NCBI RefSeq assembly: GCF_947491715.1
Contig: NZ_CANLKR010000046.1
Location: 1-35,332 of the forward strand
DNA length: 35,332 nt
Source: an uncultured Shewanella sp.
Lineage (GTDB): Bacteria > Pseudomonadota > Gammaproteobacteria > Enterobacterales > Shewanellaceae
Direction: 5' to 3'
In this document: one piece after another, positions 25,711 through 35,265 of the stretch
Layout: every line of letters begins with the position of its first letter
How positions within the stretch are numbered: position 1 is the first letter of the stretch
Made by a program: the position numbers and the translations under genes
The notes under the pieces: generated by a model
Database searches by the model: none
What the model was told of the DNA's origin: nothing
The model's input: only the letters and a program-made list of their open reading frames with translations

Positions 25711-26628
25711 TTATTTGACTTTATAGGCTTTAACAAATCGTTGGCGAAACTGTTTTGGTGTGAGTCCCATAATGTGAACAAATACCTTTCGGCAAGCACT
25801 GCTATCTGAATATCCCACTTCAAGTGCAATGGTATCAAAACTTTTTTGAGTCTGTTCTAATAATTCGCAGGCTTTTTGTATGCGGATCCTTTGTATGTAT
25901 TCTGAGGGATTGAAACCAGTTGAATGCTGAAAGTGCCTTAAAAAGCTACGTGGACTCATAAAGGTAAGATCGGCGAGAGCTGCGATTTTTATTTTATTAG
26001 CGAAATGACAATCTAAATGATCTTGAACCGTTAAAATAGCTTGATGGCCATGATCTCGTTTAGGTTGAAATTGTTGATAATAGCTTTGGGCTCGATAACC
26101 GGTATCGACAACCAAGTTTTTTCCCAATTGCCGCATCGCTTGAGCACCGGCGTACTGCTTGACAATATCTAAGCCTAAATCAATCCAAGACATGATCCCA
26201 CCTGCAGTAATGATCTGTCCGTTGTTGACGAGAATGTGATCGCTGATGAGTTCGGTTTGCTTAAACGCTTGACTAAAGTCTTCGGCCAGGGCCCAGTGAG
26301 TGGTGGCTTGACGATGGGTTAAGAGTCCTGCTTTTCCAAGTATAAATGCACCTGAGCAGACTGAGCATAACATGCTGTTTTGTTGATATTGTTGAATGAG
26401 CCAATGTAATAAGTTTTTGTCTGGTTCAAGATAGAATTCAGGGGTTAAGGCAGGGGGTAAAATAATAATGTCATAATGTTCAGAATCGTTGAGTTGGTTG
26501 ATGGACAGCTTATGACATTGGATATTGTCTGCGGCCTCGGGTAGTAGATTGGCCATTTCAAAGAGATCTAATAGACCAAATACGGCAGATTGCATCGCGG
26601 TAGGGTAATTAATAATAGCAAGTTTCAT
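25711..26628 (-). CDS. GlxA family transcriptional regulator (DJ-1/PfpI domain plus AraC-type DNA-binding domain)
   Basis: A 305-residue regulator. Residues ~1-190 form a DJ-1/PfpI-like domain with the nucleophile-elbow stretch CSVCSGAFILGKAGLL (C91) and TTHW, used for ligand sensing rather than catalysis in this family. Residues ~200-300 contain two helix-turn-helix units of AraC type, ending IALEVGYSDSSACRKVFVHIMGLTPKQFRQRF. It is divergent from the HD-domain gene at 26728, 99 bases away, and may control it and the HEAT-repeat gene. Part of its sequence is duplicated at 25300-25338. No ligand can be named. Confidence 0.92.
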   Translation of the reverse strand: MKLAIINYPTAMQSAVFGLLDLFEMANLLPEAADNIQCHKLSINQLNDSEHYDIIILPPALTPEFYLEPDKNLLHWLIQQYQQNSMLCSVCSGAFILGKAGLLTHRQATTHWALAEDFSQAFKQTELISDHILVNNGQIITAGGIMSWIDLGLDIVKQYAGAQAMRQLGKNLVVDTGYRAQSYYQQFQPKRDHGHQAILTVQDHLDCHFANKIKIAALADLTFMSPRSFLRHFQHSTGFNPSEYIQRIRIQKACELLEQTQKSFDTIALEVGYSDSSACRKVFVHIMGLTPKQFRQRFVKAYKVK

Positions 26629-26727
26629 GTTGGCGTAATTAAACTGTTTTATGTCAATTTAGCCGCTTAAAGAGAATTGTTCAAGTTCCTATAATGAATT
26701 GATAAATCATTTTGTGTTGGAGCGGTT

Positions 26728-27294
26728 ATGTCACATAGTTTAAAAATTTTAACGAGTATTCCAGAGCTAGAAGCCTTATTTGAACCTTGGAAAGACATTA
26801 TTGGCGAAGATTATCATGGTTATCGAAATCATGTATATCGTATGGTGCAGTTTTGCTTTGGCTTAAAAGATCTGCGAGGCGAGTTCCTTTCTGACGATGA
26901 TAGACAAAAAATCATGATTGCAGGTGTCTTTCACGATATTGGTATTTGGGTACAGGGTACCTTGGATTATATCAGCCCGTCGGTGCAGCCAGCGATGACC
27001 TATTTAGCGAATAATGGGCTAAGCCACTGGCAAGAGGAGGTGAGGTTGATGATAGAGAACCATCATAAACTGATCAAATACAAGGGGGAATATCAAGACA
27101 CTGTTGAGTTGTTTCGTCAAGGAGATGTCGTTGATTTTACTTTAGGCTTGGTTAAATTCGATTTAACTAAAGAGAATATTCAACAAATGAAAACCATGCT
27201 GCCGAATAATGGGTTTCATAAAGGATTACTTAAAAAAGGCCAAAAGTGGTTTTTACGTCATCCACTCAATCCCGTACCAATGATGAAATGGTAG
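26728..27294 (+). CDS. HD-domain metal-dependent phosphohydrolase
   Basis: A 188-residue single-domain protein with the HD pattern: H35 in YRNHVYRM, H69-D70 in GVFHDIGIW, histidines in IENHHKL (about 111-113), and a later D in GDVVDF. The expected substrates are nucleotides or other phosphate esters; none can be specified. A GGAG site precedes the ATG at 26728. It is the first gene after the divergent GlxA regulator, with the HEAT-repeat DNA-repair gene 41 bases downstream, so the two probably share a transcript. Confidence 0.88.
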   Translation: MSHSLKILTSIPELEALFEPWKDIIGEDYHGYRNHVYRMVQFCFGLKDLRGEFLSDDDRQKIMIAGVFHDIGIWVQGTLDYISPSVQPAMTYLANNGLSHWQEEVRLMIENHHKLIKYKGEYQDTVELFRQGDVVDFTLGLVKFDLTKENIQQMKTMLPNNGFHKGLLKKGQKWFLRHPLNPVPMMKW

Positions 27295-27335
27295 TTATCT
27301 TCAATAGCTTAAAATAAAAGGAGGTCGTTAATAAA

Positions 27336-28097
27336 ATGAATGAGAAACGTAAAGGAGCAACTCGAGTGGCCGATGTGCCTGCTGATATTTTATCTCAGTT
27401 AAATCTAGGAACAATAGAAGCGGCAACGTTAGCGGAGAATTTGGCCACTGATCTCCCCCAATTAATGGGCCATGTGTTCCCTAAGTTGTTAGACAAAAAA
27501 GTGTGTATAGAGCCTAAATTAGGGATCACTAAAAAAATGGCCATGATTGCGACTCTTATTGAGGAAAACTATGGCGATGAAAAGTTAGCTTTTATGAGTC
27601 AACATAATGCTGATTTGGTGCGAGGTTGGGGGGCATATTGTGTGGCGCAAAAGCGTGACGTTGCTTTATCTGATCGCATATTACAGATGCAAGTGTTTGC
27701 CGATGATCCTCATTTTGGTGTTAGAGAATGGGCATGGTTATCTCTTCGTCTTCACGTGGTGAAGGCCCCGCTAGAAGCCATTGAATATCTCTTACCTTGG
27801 GCGAGAGATAGTTCGGCGAATATTCGTCGATTTGCCATTGAAGTGATGCGTCCTCGAGGCGTGTGGAGTGCGCACATTGGCTTACTTAAAAAAGAGCCGC
27901 AACATGCAGAAACATTACTGAATTCAGTTAATGCTGATCCATCAAAGTATGTGCAAGACGCTGTGGGTAATTGGCTAAACGATGCTTACAAAACGGCGCC
28001 TCAATGGGTGGAGCAATGTTGTCAGCAGTGGTTGGAACAAAGCGATTCACCTGCGACGGGTTATATTGTCAAAAGAGGATTACGAAGTGTGGGTTAA
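27336..28097 (+). CDS. HEAT-repeat DNA alkylation repair protein (AlkC/AlkD superfamily)
   Basis: A 253-residue all-helical protein. The repeats FGVREWAWLSLR, NIRRFAIEVMRPRGVW and DPSKYVQDAVGNWLNDAYK are characteristic HEAT units of the AlkC/AlkD glycosylase family, with RPRGVW and the GNWLNDA-type block closer to AlkC. Members remove alkylated bases such as 3-methyladenine without base flipping, though not all relatives are active. A very strong ribosome site (AAAGGAGG) lies about ten bases before the ATG. A truncated paralogue lies 1.6 kb upstream. The gene follows the HD-domain gene in a probable operon. Confidence 0.85.
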   Translation: MNEKRKGATRVADVPADILSQLNLGTIEAATLAENLATDLPQLMGHVFPKLLDKKVCIEPKLGITKKMAMIATLIEENYGDEKLAFMSQHNADLVRGWGAYCVAQKRDVALSDRILQMQVFADDPHFGVREWAWLSLRLHVVKAPLEAIEYLLPWARDSSANIRRFAIEVMRPRGVWSAHIGLLKKEPQHAETLLNSVNADPSKYVQDAVGNWLNDAYKTAPQWVEQCCQQWLEQSDSPATGYIVKRGLRSVG

Positions 28098-28393
28098 TTA
28101 ATTTATGAAACAGGTAAGGTCGTGGCTGGGGGGATTAAGACGTTAATTGGGCTGATTGAGTCTTTAAATTTTCACGAAATAGTCCAAGATTGATTACTGA
28201 CTCCTGTCGGAAAATGAATATAAAGAGATTGTTATGATGTTGTCACGAAAGCTTGACGACTATCTACTCCGTTGTAATGTCAGATCTGACATTGATTGTT
28301 CATGTCGAGATGATTTGTACTAAGGTTAATTTAATTTATTTTTGGAACAAACTATCACAGACGAACATTTGCTCATTAAACGGAGTTAATCTT

Positions 28394-30463
28394 ATGAAAA
28401 GTTACGATAAATCAAGTCAGGTGTCCATTATTGGTGGCGGTGTTTCAGGCTTATATAGTGCTTGGCGCTTACTCAAGTCTGGGCATGAAAATGTGAAATT
28501 ATTTGAAGCAACAGCCCATTTAGGTGGACGCTTAATGACTGTCGATCCGAAGAACTTGCTTCGTGGTGAGTATGATGGGCAATTGAATGTTGGGGCACAT
28601 TGCGAATTAGGTGGAATGCGTTTACCCAGTAAAGAGTCTTATGATACTTATGCTTTGTCACTTGTTGATGAACTTAAGCGATCATTAATTGATGGGCTTG
28701 AGCAATATAATGCAGAAGATAAGAGAGAAGCTGAAACCTTAATATTGGGTTTAACAACGGTAGACTTTCCAACCGATGAACCTCAAAACTGGCATTATTT
28801 AAGAGGTTTTGTTCAGCAAACAGCTGATTTGAATAATCATGAGAAGTATGGTCAATACAAAAATGGTGGTGTGCCATATACATTATCCATTAATGAAAAA
28901 AAATTGATAACCCAGAATTTAGGCATGAGTGGGCCAATGGGTTATGCAATTGAAGGCGCAGAAGATTTATCGATTTTATCACGTCCGTTGATAGATAAAG
29001 ATAAATTACCTAATTCAACCGATAGAAAGAATAAACTGTTTGAATTTGTCAAAGAGACTTTAACAAATACTGTAGAGATCAATGGGGCGAGGGAAGAGCT
29101 ATATCAGTACGGTTTCTCTGATATCGTGAATGTCAGTGGACAATTTGATACGCCACAAAAGGGAAGCTTGTCTAATCAGTATTGGCAATTATTTTCCGAA
29201 GCTGGAGGGTATGACACCGTTCCTGCGAGCTGGAATGCAGCGACAGCAGCATCCATTATCGGTCTTGATTTTGCTGGCAGTCCAAAATATAAAACCTTAG
29301 CGGGTGGGCTAAGAACGATCCCTGCGAGTTTAGCATTCTTAATTAATCAATTTGATCCCGATTGCGTTGAGAAAGAGGCTGTTGCCAATCGTATTGTCTA
29401 TGATGAGATGAATGAAGAGTTTGATCTGACGTTTACTCAACATGACAAATTGATTAATGTCATCACAGACTCCGTGGTGTTAGCGATGCCCCCTGCAGCG
29501 ATAGAGAAGTTAATCGGTGGTCAAGAAGGCATTTATTCAACAGAAAGATTAAATGATGATAGCGTTATTGAAAGTCAGCGATTGATCAGACAAAAGTTGA
29601 CTCAAGTAACGCCTATTCCTTTGCTTAAAATTTACCTTATGTATGATATTACCGGTCGAGACGCTTGGTGGGAGAAGTATGTAGGTAAAATTGAACAATA
29701 TTCTCGAATGACCACCGATTTACCGCTAAGGCAGATTTATAACTTTGGTGTTTATGATGATCATTTTTGGATGGAAGGTCAGCAAACAAGGAAGTATGCC
29801 GTATTACAAATATCTTATGATGATGATTTGAATCCTGGGTATTGGGCTGGTTTACTGTCCAAAGAATCCGGTGGTGTTGTTGATACGGGTATTTTTGGTG
29901 ATGCGTTCACACAGATAGGGCAAAAAAGTTATAGCTCAGTCATGCCATTAGTGAAACGCTTTAACTCACAGCACCTCTTAGCATTTAAACAAGACCATCC
30001 TTTGTTTTCTACCGCTCATGAGCAGTTTGTTAATATCGTTAAGCAAGTGGCGAATAGAGATGATAATGGCGAGCCCGTGTCCGTAAAAGGGGTGACGTTA
30101 CCCACTGCTGGGGCGTGTATGGATTGGGGCGTGGCACCTTATGGCGGAGGTGTTAATTTCTGGAATGTAGGCGTGGATGTGGCAAAAGAATATTGGACTA
30201 TGATGAGGCCTTATCAGGCAGAAACGAACAGTAAGGATGATAAGCAGCTTTATATTGTGGGTGAGGGGTATTCAATATTTCAAGGGTGGATAGAAGGTGC
30301 TTTGTGGACCGCAGAAGCTGTACTTGAAGATTATTTTGATTTAAATGAAGAGCCTTGGATGCCCTTTAATGTGAGTGAAAACTTATTTCAAGAGTCTCAT
30401 TCTCATCCATTAGTCGCCTCGAGTGGCAAAGAAAACACCATTGAGGATCCTAAAGCACATTAA
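28394..30463 (+). CDS. Flavin amine oxidase, L-amino-acid-oxidase-like
   Basis: A 689-residue FAD enzyme. ATG at 28394 is chosen over a frame opening at 28253 because ACGGAG sits eight to nine bases upstream and the dinucleotide-binding fold begins right after it: VSIIGGGVSGLYSAWRLL, then LFEATAHLGGRLMTV. A GGMRLPS stretch corresponds to the conserved substrate-side motif of the amine oxidase family. The C-terminal flavin-binding block is YIVGEGYSIFQGWIEGALWTAEAV. Such enzymes oxidise amines or L-amino acids to imino products and release ammonia and hydrogen peroxide. There is no signal peptide, so it is cytoplasmic or exported by another route. It is larger than typical monoamine oxidases and closer to the broad bacterial L-amino-acid oxidase or tryptophan-monooxygenase type. 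It stands alone, ended by a strong terminator. The substrate is not readable. Confidence 0.85.
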   Translation: MKSYDKSSQVSIIGGGVSGLYSAWRLLKSGHENVKLFEATAHLGGRLMTVDPKNLLRGEYDGQLNVGAHCELGGMRLPSKESYDTYALSLVDELKRSLIDGLEQYNAEDKREAETLILGLTTVDFPTDEPQNWHYLRGFVQQTADLNNHEKYGQYKNGGVPYTLSINEKKLITQNLGMSGPMGYAIEGAEDLSILSRPLIDKDKLPNSTDRKNKLFEFVKETLTNTVEINGAREELYQYGFSDIVNVSGQFDTPQKGSLSNQYWQLFSEAGGYDTVPASWNAATAASIIGLDFAGSPKYKTLAGGLRTIPASLAFLINQFDPDCVEKEAVANRIVYDEMNEEFDLTFTQHDKLINVITDSVVLAMPPAAIEKLIGGQEGIYSTERLNDDSVIESQRLIRQKLTQVTPIPLLKIYLMYDITGRDAWWEKYVGKIEQYSRMTTDLPLRQIYNFGVYDDHFWMEGQQTRKYAVLQISYDDDLNPGYWAGLLSKESGGVVDTGIFGDAFTQIGQKSYSSVMPLVKRFNSQHLLAFKQDHPLFSTAHEQFVNIVKQVANRDDNGEPVSVKGVTLPTAGACMDWGVAPYGGGVNFWNVGVDVAKEYWTMMRPYQAETNSKDDKQLYIVGEGYSIFQGWIEGALWTAEAVLEDYFDLNEEPWMPFNVSENLFQESHSHPLVASSGKENTIEDPKAH

Positions 30464-30488
30464 TTAATCGCTAGCAATTTTTGTGGGT

Positions 30489-30519
30489 ATAAAAGCTGAG
30501 AGTAATGCTCAGCTTTTAT
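30489..30519. terminator. Rho-independent terminator after the amine oxidase gene
   Basis: Perfect 12-bp arms (ATAAAAGCTGAG at 30489-30500 and its complement at 30508-30519) with a seven-base loop lie 25 bases after the stop. The flanking A and T runs allow function in both directions, which suits the converging ATPase gene. Confidence 0.82.
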
Positions 30520-30606
30520 CATTTATTGTTCATAATATTCTCGTCTGACGAATTAAAACCGTTTCAATGCCTGTTAGATTATCGGCACAAAAAGAAGTGC
30601 TTTTTA

Positions 30607-33003
30607 TCAACTATTTTGAGGGTTGAGAATGCGATAAACACCTACTTTTACTAAGGCCGTTATGGCAAACCAGATGACAATGTATGCCCAAGCATATAGT
30701 ACCCATGCCCAACCTATGCCAACAAAGTCATCAGTGCCGAAGCCATAGACACTGATGAGTGTTCCTGTTGCTAATGAAAAAAGGGTGGCACAGGAAAATT
30801 TCCATTCTGGATAAGGGCGACTCCAAGGCATACCTGTATTACGTGTTAAGTAGATGGTGAGATTACCGCCACATAATATCCCCATAAAAGCGACGGTATT
30901 GAGTTTAGCTTGTTTCAGATCCGCAGGAAGCTCAGTAAACCAGTAATGATCGGCAATCCAATATAAACCAAAAGTTGAAATGACGCCTATGATCGCGAGC
31001 GCAACAGCGACACTGAATACGTCTTTCATTTTCCAAATGCCAGGTTTTGTTGATGCGGTCATATTGTCATAAGCAATCATCATGATGGGAATGTCATTGA
31101 GTAAAGCAATGAGGATGATCATGATGGCGCTAAGAGGGTGAGTGTTATAGGCCATGATGGCGCATAAAAGAAAGAGCAATAAACGCACGGTTTCGCTAAT
31201 TCGATAAATAGCATAGCTTTTTAAACGGCCGAATATCTTTCTTGACTCATCAATGGCATGGGTAATCACTGAGAGCCCTGGCTGGGTTAATACTAAATCG
31301 GCTGCCGCTCTTGCTGCATCAGTTGCACCATCAACCGCAATGCCCACATTTGCCTGTTTGATTGCTGGAGCATCGTTTACACCGTCCCCCGTCATACCGA
31401 CAATTTTTTGATTTTTTTGTAATGCTTTGACAATTTCAAACTTGTCTTCTGGCAGAACCTCTGCAAATCCATCTAGGCTATCGAGTGTGTTCATTTGTGT
31501 ATGGGGTTGCTTTAGCGAGGCCATAGGGACGATGTGATGACCTATGTTTAATGTGTGCGCTAACTCTTGGGCGATGGCGCTATGATCGCCAGTGATCATT
31601 TTGATGCTAACACCACGTTGTATGATGTCGTGTAAGGTTGTCTTACTGTCTTCTCTTGGGGGATCGAATAGCGAAATTAATCCAACTAATTCCCAAGTCT
31701 CAATGTTTTTTGTGGTCACGGCGACAGCAAGCGCACGATAACCGTGCTTAGCCAATTGATTGACTTTTTTCTGGGCTTCGCTGAGGTCATGTTCACATAA
31801 ATCAAAAATAACTTGGGGGGCGCCTTTAGCGACTTTATATTGAGTATGATTGTGGTGAAAGAGTGACTCAGCTTTTTTGCTGGTTGGATTAAAGGGAGTG
31901 TAATGCTCGATTTTAAATGGCGGTAAATTTGACGGCGATTTTTGCTGTTCGGCGAAGAGGACTTCATCAATGGCGTCATGGCCTTGGGCGCTCGAGGCTA
32001 GGCATGCATAATGAATAACATCAATACGTGAATAATCATGATATTGACTGATTTCACCGATTTCGAGTTTATTTTGTGTCAGAGTCCCTGTTTTGTCTGA
32101 GCAAAGCACATTCATCGTTGCCAGCTCTTCAATGGCACTGAGTTTTGATACTATGGCTTTGAATGTGGCTAATCGTTTTGCACCAATGGCCAAGGTGACT
32201 GACATGACGGCTGGTAGGGCAACAGGGATCCCTGCTATCACTAAAACCAACATGAAAATAATACTATTGGAGATATTACCTTGGTGAGAATATAGGCTTA
32301 AATACAGATCATGCACTAACACGATGGCGCAAATGATTAATGTCAGTGTAATTAAAAATCGTCCAATTTGAGTAATATTTTTTTGCAGATCAGAAGGAGT
32401 ATCACTCTTGTCGATTAATGAGGCCGTTTTACCAAAAAAGGTGTCCATGCCGGTTTTATCGACTATGCCTATCATTTCACCTTGTTTAACAATGGTACCT
32501 GAATAAACTAAGTCATCCACTCGACGAGTGACAGGAAGAGACTCGCCTGTGAGCGATGCTTGATCAATAGACAAGTAATCCCCCGATATTAATTGAATAT
32601 CGGCAGGAATAATATTGCCAAGCTTTATCATGACCAGATCTCCCGGCACTAATTGTGAGGCAGATATGTCCATCCATTGTCCATCACGTTTGACATAGGC
32701 TTTTAATGCAAGCGTACTTTTTAGAGCCGATACGGCATTATCTGCTTTGAATTCTTGTATTAATTCTAAAATAGCATTAATAACCAATAAAGCTGTGATC
32801 ATGATAAAATCGGGCCAGCGTTGTAATATTAACGATAAAATAGCCGCTATTTCTATCATCCAAGGTATCGGTCCCCAAAGTAGCTTTTGTATTTTTTGGT
32901 ATAAAGAGACTTTGGTACTGGTGATTTCGTTTAAACCGTATTGAGCGAGCCGCTCTTGCGCCGTCTGTTGAGTGAGTCCGGTTAAATTTGCGTTATCTGG
33001 CAT
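30607..33003 (-). CDS. P-type (type IIIA) proton-pump-like ATPase
   Basis: A 798-residue P-type ATPase. The N-terminal cation-ATPase region (GLTQQTAQERLAQYGLNEI) is followed by helices, the actuator motif DQASLTGES, the helix with IAGIPVALPAVMSVTLA, and the phosphorylation site CSDKTGTLTQN (D303). KMITGDH, GMTGDGVNDAPAIKQA and a C-terminal helix bundle complete it. The IPVALP form, the IAVDGATDAARAAADLVL segment and the ~800-residue length match plasma-membrane proton-efflux ATPases of plants, fungi and some prokaryotes rather than metal exporters. It would pump protons (or another monovalent cation) out of the cell at the cost of ATP. It appears monocistronic, and no regulatory C-terminal extension is visible. 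Confidence 0.9.
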   Translation of the reverse strand: MPDNANLTGLTQQTAQERLAQYGLNEITSTKVSLYQKIQKLLWGPIPWMIEIAAILSLILQRWPDFIMITALLVINAILELIQEFKADNAVSALKSTLALKAYVKRDGQWMDISASQLVPGDLVMIKLGNIIPADIQLISGDYLSIDQASLTGESLPVTRRVDDLVYSGTIVKQGEMIGIVDKTGMDTFFGKTASLIDKSDTPSDLQKNITQIGRFLITLTLIICAIVLVHDLYLSLYSHQGNISNSIIFMLVLVIAGIPVALPAVMSVTLAIGAKRLATFKAIVSKLSAIEELATMNVLCSDKTGTLTQNKLEIGEISQYHDYSRIDVIHYACLASSAQGHDAIDEVLFAEQQKSPSNLPPFKIEHYTPFNPTSKKAESLFHHNHTQYKVAKGAPQVIFDLCEHDLSEAQKKVNQLAKHGYRALAVAVTTKNIETWELVGLISLFDPPREDSKTTLHDIIQRGVSIKMITGDHSAIAQELAHTLNIGHHIVPMASLKQPHTQMNTLDSLDGFAEVLPEDKFEIVKALQKNQKIVGMTGDGVNDAPAIKQANVGIAVDGATDAARAAADLVLTQPGLSVITHAIDESRKIFGRLKSYAIYRISETVRLLLFLLCAIMAYNTHPLSAIMIILIALLNDIPIMMIAYDNMTASTKPGIWKMKDVFSVAVALAIIGVISTFGLYWIADHYWFTELPADLKQAKLNTVAFMGILCGGNLTIYLTRNTGMPWSRPYPEWKFSCATLFSLATGTLISVYGFGTDDFVGIGWAWVLYAWAYIVIWFAITALVKVGVYRILNPQNS

Positions 33004-33157
33004 AATGAAAAGTGTTGTTAATGGGGCTATATTCAGTATTGCAGATTTTGATGAAGTTGCTGTTAAAGTCGTTTACCCCCGTGATACTTTTGCCCCATTG
33101 ATATTTAAGCTTGGTACGATTAATGTCAATGGATGCTGACTATTATGAGTGAACACT

Positions 33158-34189
33158 ATGAGTATCAAAACAGCGATTGTGGGTTATGGTTATTCTGCTA
33201 AAACTTTTCATATTCCTTTTATTATAACTTCTAATGAGTTTGTTTTTCATGCAGTGAGTAGCTCAAAAGCCGACGTTGTGGGTCGGGATTGGCCTCAGGC
33301 TCAATATTATCAGAGTGCAAATGAGATGATTATGCATAGTGATGCAGAGTTGGTTATCATCACAGCGCCGAATGATGTGCATTATTCCTTGGCAAAATTA
33401 GCTTTAGAGCATAACAAACATGTGTTAATTGAAAAGCCTTTTGTGACGCGATCGAAAGACGGTGAGGCTTTGATTGCACTTGCCAAAGAAAAAGGGTTAT
33501 TGTTAAGCGTTTATCAAAATCGCCGTTATGATGGGGATTACTTAACGGTTAAAAAGCTGATTGATACAAACACGCTGGGTAAGCTTCACGTCTATGAATC
33601 TCATTTTGATCGTTTTCGTCCCCATGTGCAGCAGCGGTGGCGGGAACAGGCCAGCGATGGCGGTGGCATTTTATATGATTTAGCGCCGCATTTATTGGAC
33701 CAAGTGTTAAGTTTGTTTGGCTTGCCTCACAGTTTGACTGCCAGCTGCCAAGTCATGCGTGAAGGTGCCTCGGTGACAGATTATTTTCATTTATTATTAC
33801 ATTATCCAAAGCTTGAAGTGATTTTACATGCCAGCTTATTTTGTGCAGGAGCTAACTTGCGCTTTAATATTCAGGGAGATAAAGGCAGTTATGTGAAATA
33901 TGGGCTTGACCCTCAAGAAGATTGTCTACGAGAGGGGGAACGGCCTACAGGGGCTGGCTGGGGAGTAGAAGAACCCGCTCATTTTGGCACATTTTATGAT
34001 AGTGACAGTTTGAGTATTATTCCGACTGAAGCGGGTTGTTATCAAGGCTTTTTTATTGATTTAGCTCAAGCGATTACAACGGGTGATTATGCTCAAATGG
34101 ATGCTCAGCAAAGTCTTCAAACTATTAAGTTGATTGAGTTAGCCATGGAAAGTCAGCGAAAAGGTGAAACCATGCCGATTAGCTTTTAA
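33158..34189 (+). CDS. Gfo/Idh/MocA family NAD(P)-dependent oxidoreductase
   Basis: A 343-residue enzyme with an N-terminal Rossmann fold (TAIVGYGYSAKTFHIPF), the family signature HVLIEKPF, and a C-terminal alpha/beta domain with DGGGILYDLAPHLLDQVL containing the conserved Asp and His. These enzymes oxidise or reduce sugars and related polyols. It most resembles the YdgJ/YhhX/YcjS-type branch, which is an impression only. ATG at 33158 is chosen over GTG at 33149 because the family start usually begins two to four residues before the first strand; neither has a strong ribosome site. It is a single gene, ended by a strong terminator. Confidence 0.92.
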   Translation: MSIKTAIVGYGYSAKTFHIPFIITSNEFVFHAVSSSKADVVGRDWPQAQYYQSANEMIMHSDAELVIITAPNDVHYSLAKLALEHNKHVLIEKPFVTRSKDGEALIALAKEKGLLLSVYQNRRYDGDYLTVKKLIDTNTLGKLHVYESHFDRFRPHVQQRWREQASDGGGILYDLAPHLLDQVLSLFGLPHSLTASCQVMREGASVTDYFHLLLHYPKLEVILHASLFCAGANLRFNIQGDKGSYVKYGLDPQEDCLREGERPTGAGWGVEEPAHFGTFYDSDSLSIIPTEAGCYQGFFIDLAQAITTGDYAQMDAQQSLQTIKLIELAMESQRKGETMPISF

Positions 34190-34204
34190 TTTCCAGTTAA
34201 ACAT

Positions 34205-34240
34205 AAAAAAGTGAGGAGCTATAGTTAGCCTCACTTTTTT
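34205..34240. terminator. Bidirectional terminator between the oxidoreductase and effector-like genes
   Basis: Perfect 12-bp arms (AAAAAAGTGAGG at 34205-34216 and its complement at 34229-34240) with a 12-base loop. A- and T-runs on both sides serve both converging genes. Confidence 0.88.
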
Positions 34241-34266
34241 ATATTTGCTTAGGCTTAACTAAAGGT

Positions 34267-35124
34267 TTATTTTGAGCGGTGATAAGCTTCTATGGATAAT
34301 TTGTCACAGATTTTTCTGTTGCTTAATTTCAATTCGTCCGAGAGTGCGAGAATGTCTTTACCTATGGGGCTTGTGTTGAAATGTTTTAGCTCATTTAATT
34401 CACGAATATTATTTCGTTCTTTGATTAAGTCTAAAGGTTCCCTGTTATGCAGTTTCGCGGCTGCTTGTAGTGCCCTTGAGTCTGCGGCAATTTCTTGTAA
34501 GTTGATAAAGTCGTTTTGCCCTAATCGAACTTCATTTTTAAGTTTTAGATTGCCTGATAATTCACCATGTGTGGCTGCAATTTGTGTCAGTTCACACAGG
34601 CGTTCATATTGCCTTTCATTGATCAAGCTTTGGCTAAAATCTAAAGCGATGAGATCAATACCAAAGAGCTCTAAATTGTCCGTTCCCTCTTCTTTGGCTT
34701 TTTGTTGTTGAATATTTTGTTGTGTGAGTTGAATAGTGCGGTAAGCTTGTTTAAAGTCAATAGCATCTGCAAGTGTCAAGTCTCCTTGGTATTGCTCCAG
34801 GGCCGATAAAAAAGCCGTTCCTGTAGTAATGTTGGCAATGTTGAGGACTTGATTGGCGACTTTCTGTTGTAAAATGGTTTGTATTTGATTCGCTCTAGGT
34901 GTGCAGGTTATTTGATCTTGGGTGGTCATACGCTCAAAAAAATCACTGATGTTTTGACACGCTTTTTGAAAACAATTTTTTTGACCATAGTCTTTTGAAA
35001 CATTGATCTGATCGTTTAACCTTATGTTGTATTTTTGACCATTGAGCTCAATGGTATCATTTTTATCTAAATCTAATTGACTGAGATTTAACTGAGTTAA
35101 TTGTGTGATACTAGAGATTTGCAT
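34267..35124 (-). CDS. Second putative type III secretion effector, sharing its N-terminal block with the protein at 18130
   Basis: A 285-residue soluble, Gln/Leu/Asn-rich protein without a signal peptide or membrane helix and with no recognised domain. Residues ~1-22 (Ser/Thr/Gln/Leu-rich) resemble a type III secretion signal. Residues ~25-90 align by eye with residues ~39-100 of the 18130-18978 product: IELNGQKYNI against IEFKGKTYNI, and NISDFFERMTTQDQ against SFSDFFSRGFTTTT, then R-x-x-Q-h-x-T. The remainder is mostly helical (for example NIQQQKAKEE, LNELKHFN) and unlike that protein. No chaperone gene lies beside it within the window; sequence up to the right edge on its 5' side is non-coding. 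If the shared block is a chaperone-binding domain, the chaperone at 17690 might serve both. The ribosome site is weak. Confidence 0.55.
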   Translation of the reverse strand: MQISSITQLTQLNLSQLDLDKNDTIELNGQKYNIRLNDQINVSKDYGQKNCFQKACQNISDFFERMTTQDQITCTPRANQIQTILQQKVANQVLNIANITTGTAFLSALEQYQGDLTLADAIDFKQAYRTIQLTQQNIQQQKAKEEGTDNLELFGIDLIALDFSQSLINERQYERLCELTQIAATHGELSGNLKLKNEVRLGQNDFINLQEIAADSRALQAAAKLHNREPLDLIKERNNIRELNELKHFNTSPIGKDILALSDELKLSNRKICDKLSIEAYHRSK

Positions 35125-35265
35125 TTTAATAACTTACTCGATTAAGTGCTTTGTTTTAAATTAAAGGCTTAGCTTTACTTATGCTTCTTAAAAATACACA
35201 AAATACAATCAACTGGTCTTATCTGCTGCCCGTTATAATGCACAACAATATATTGTTTAACGCGC

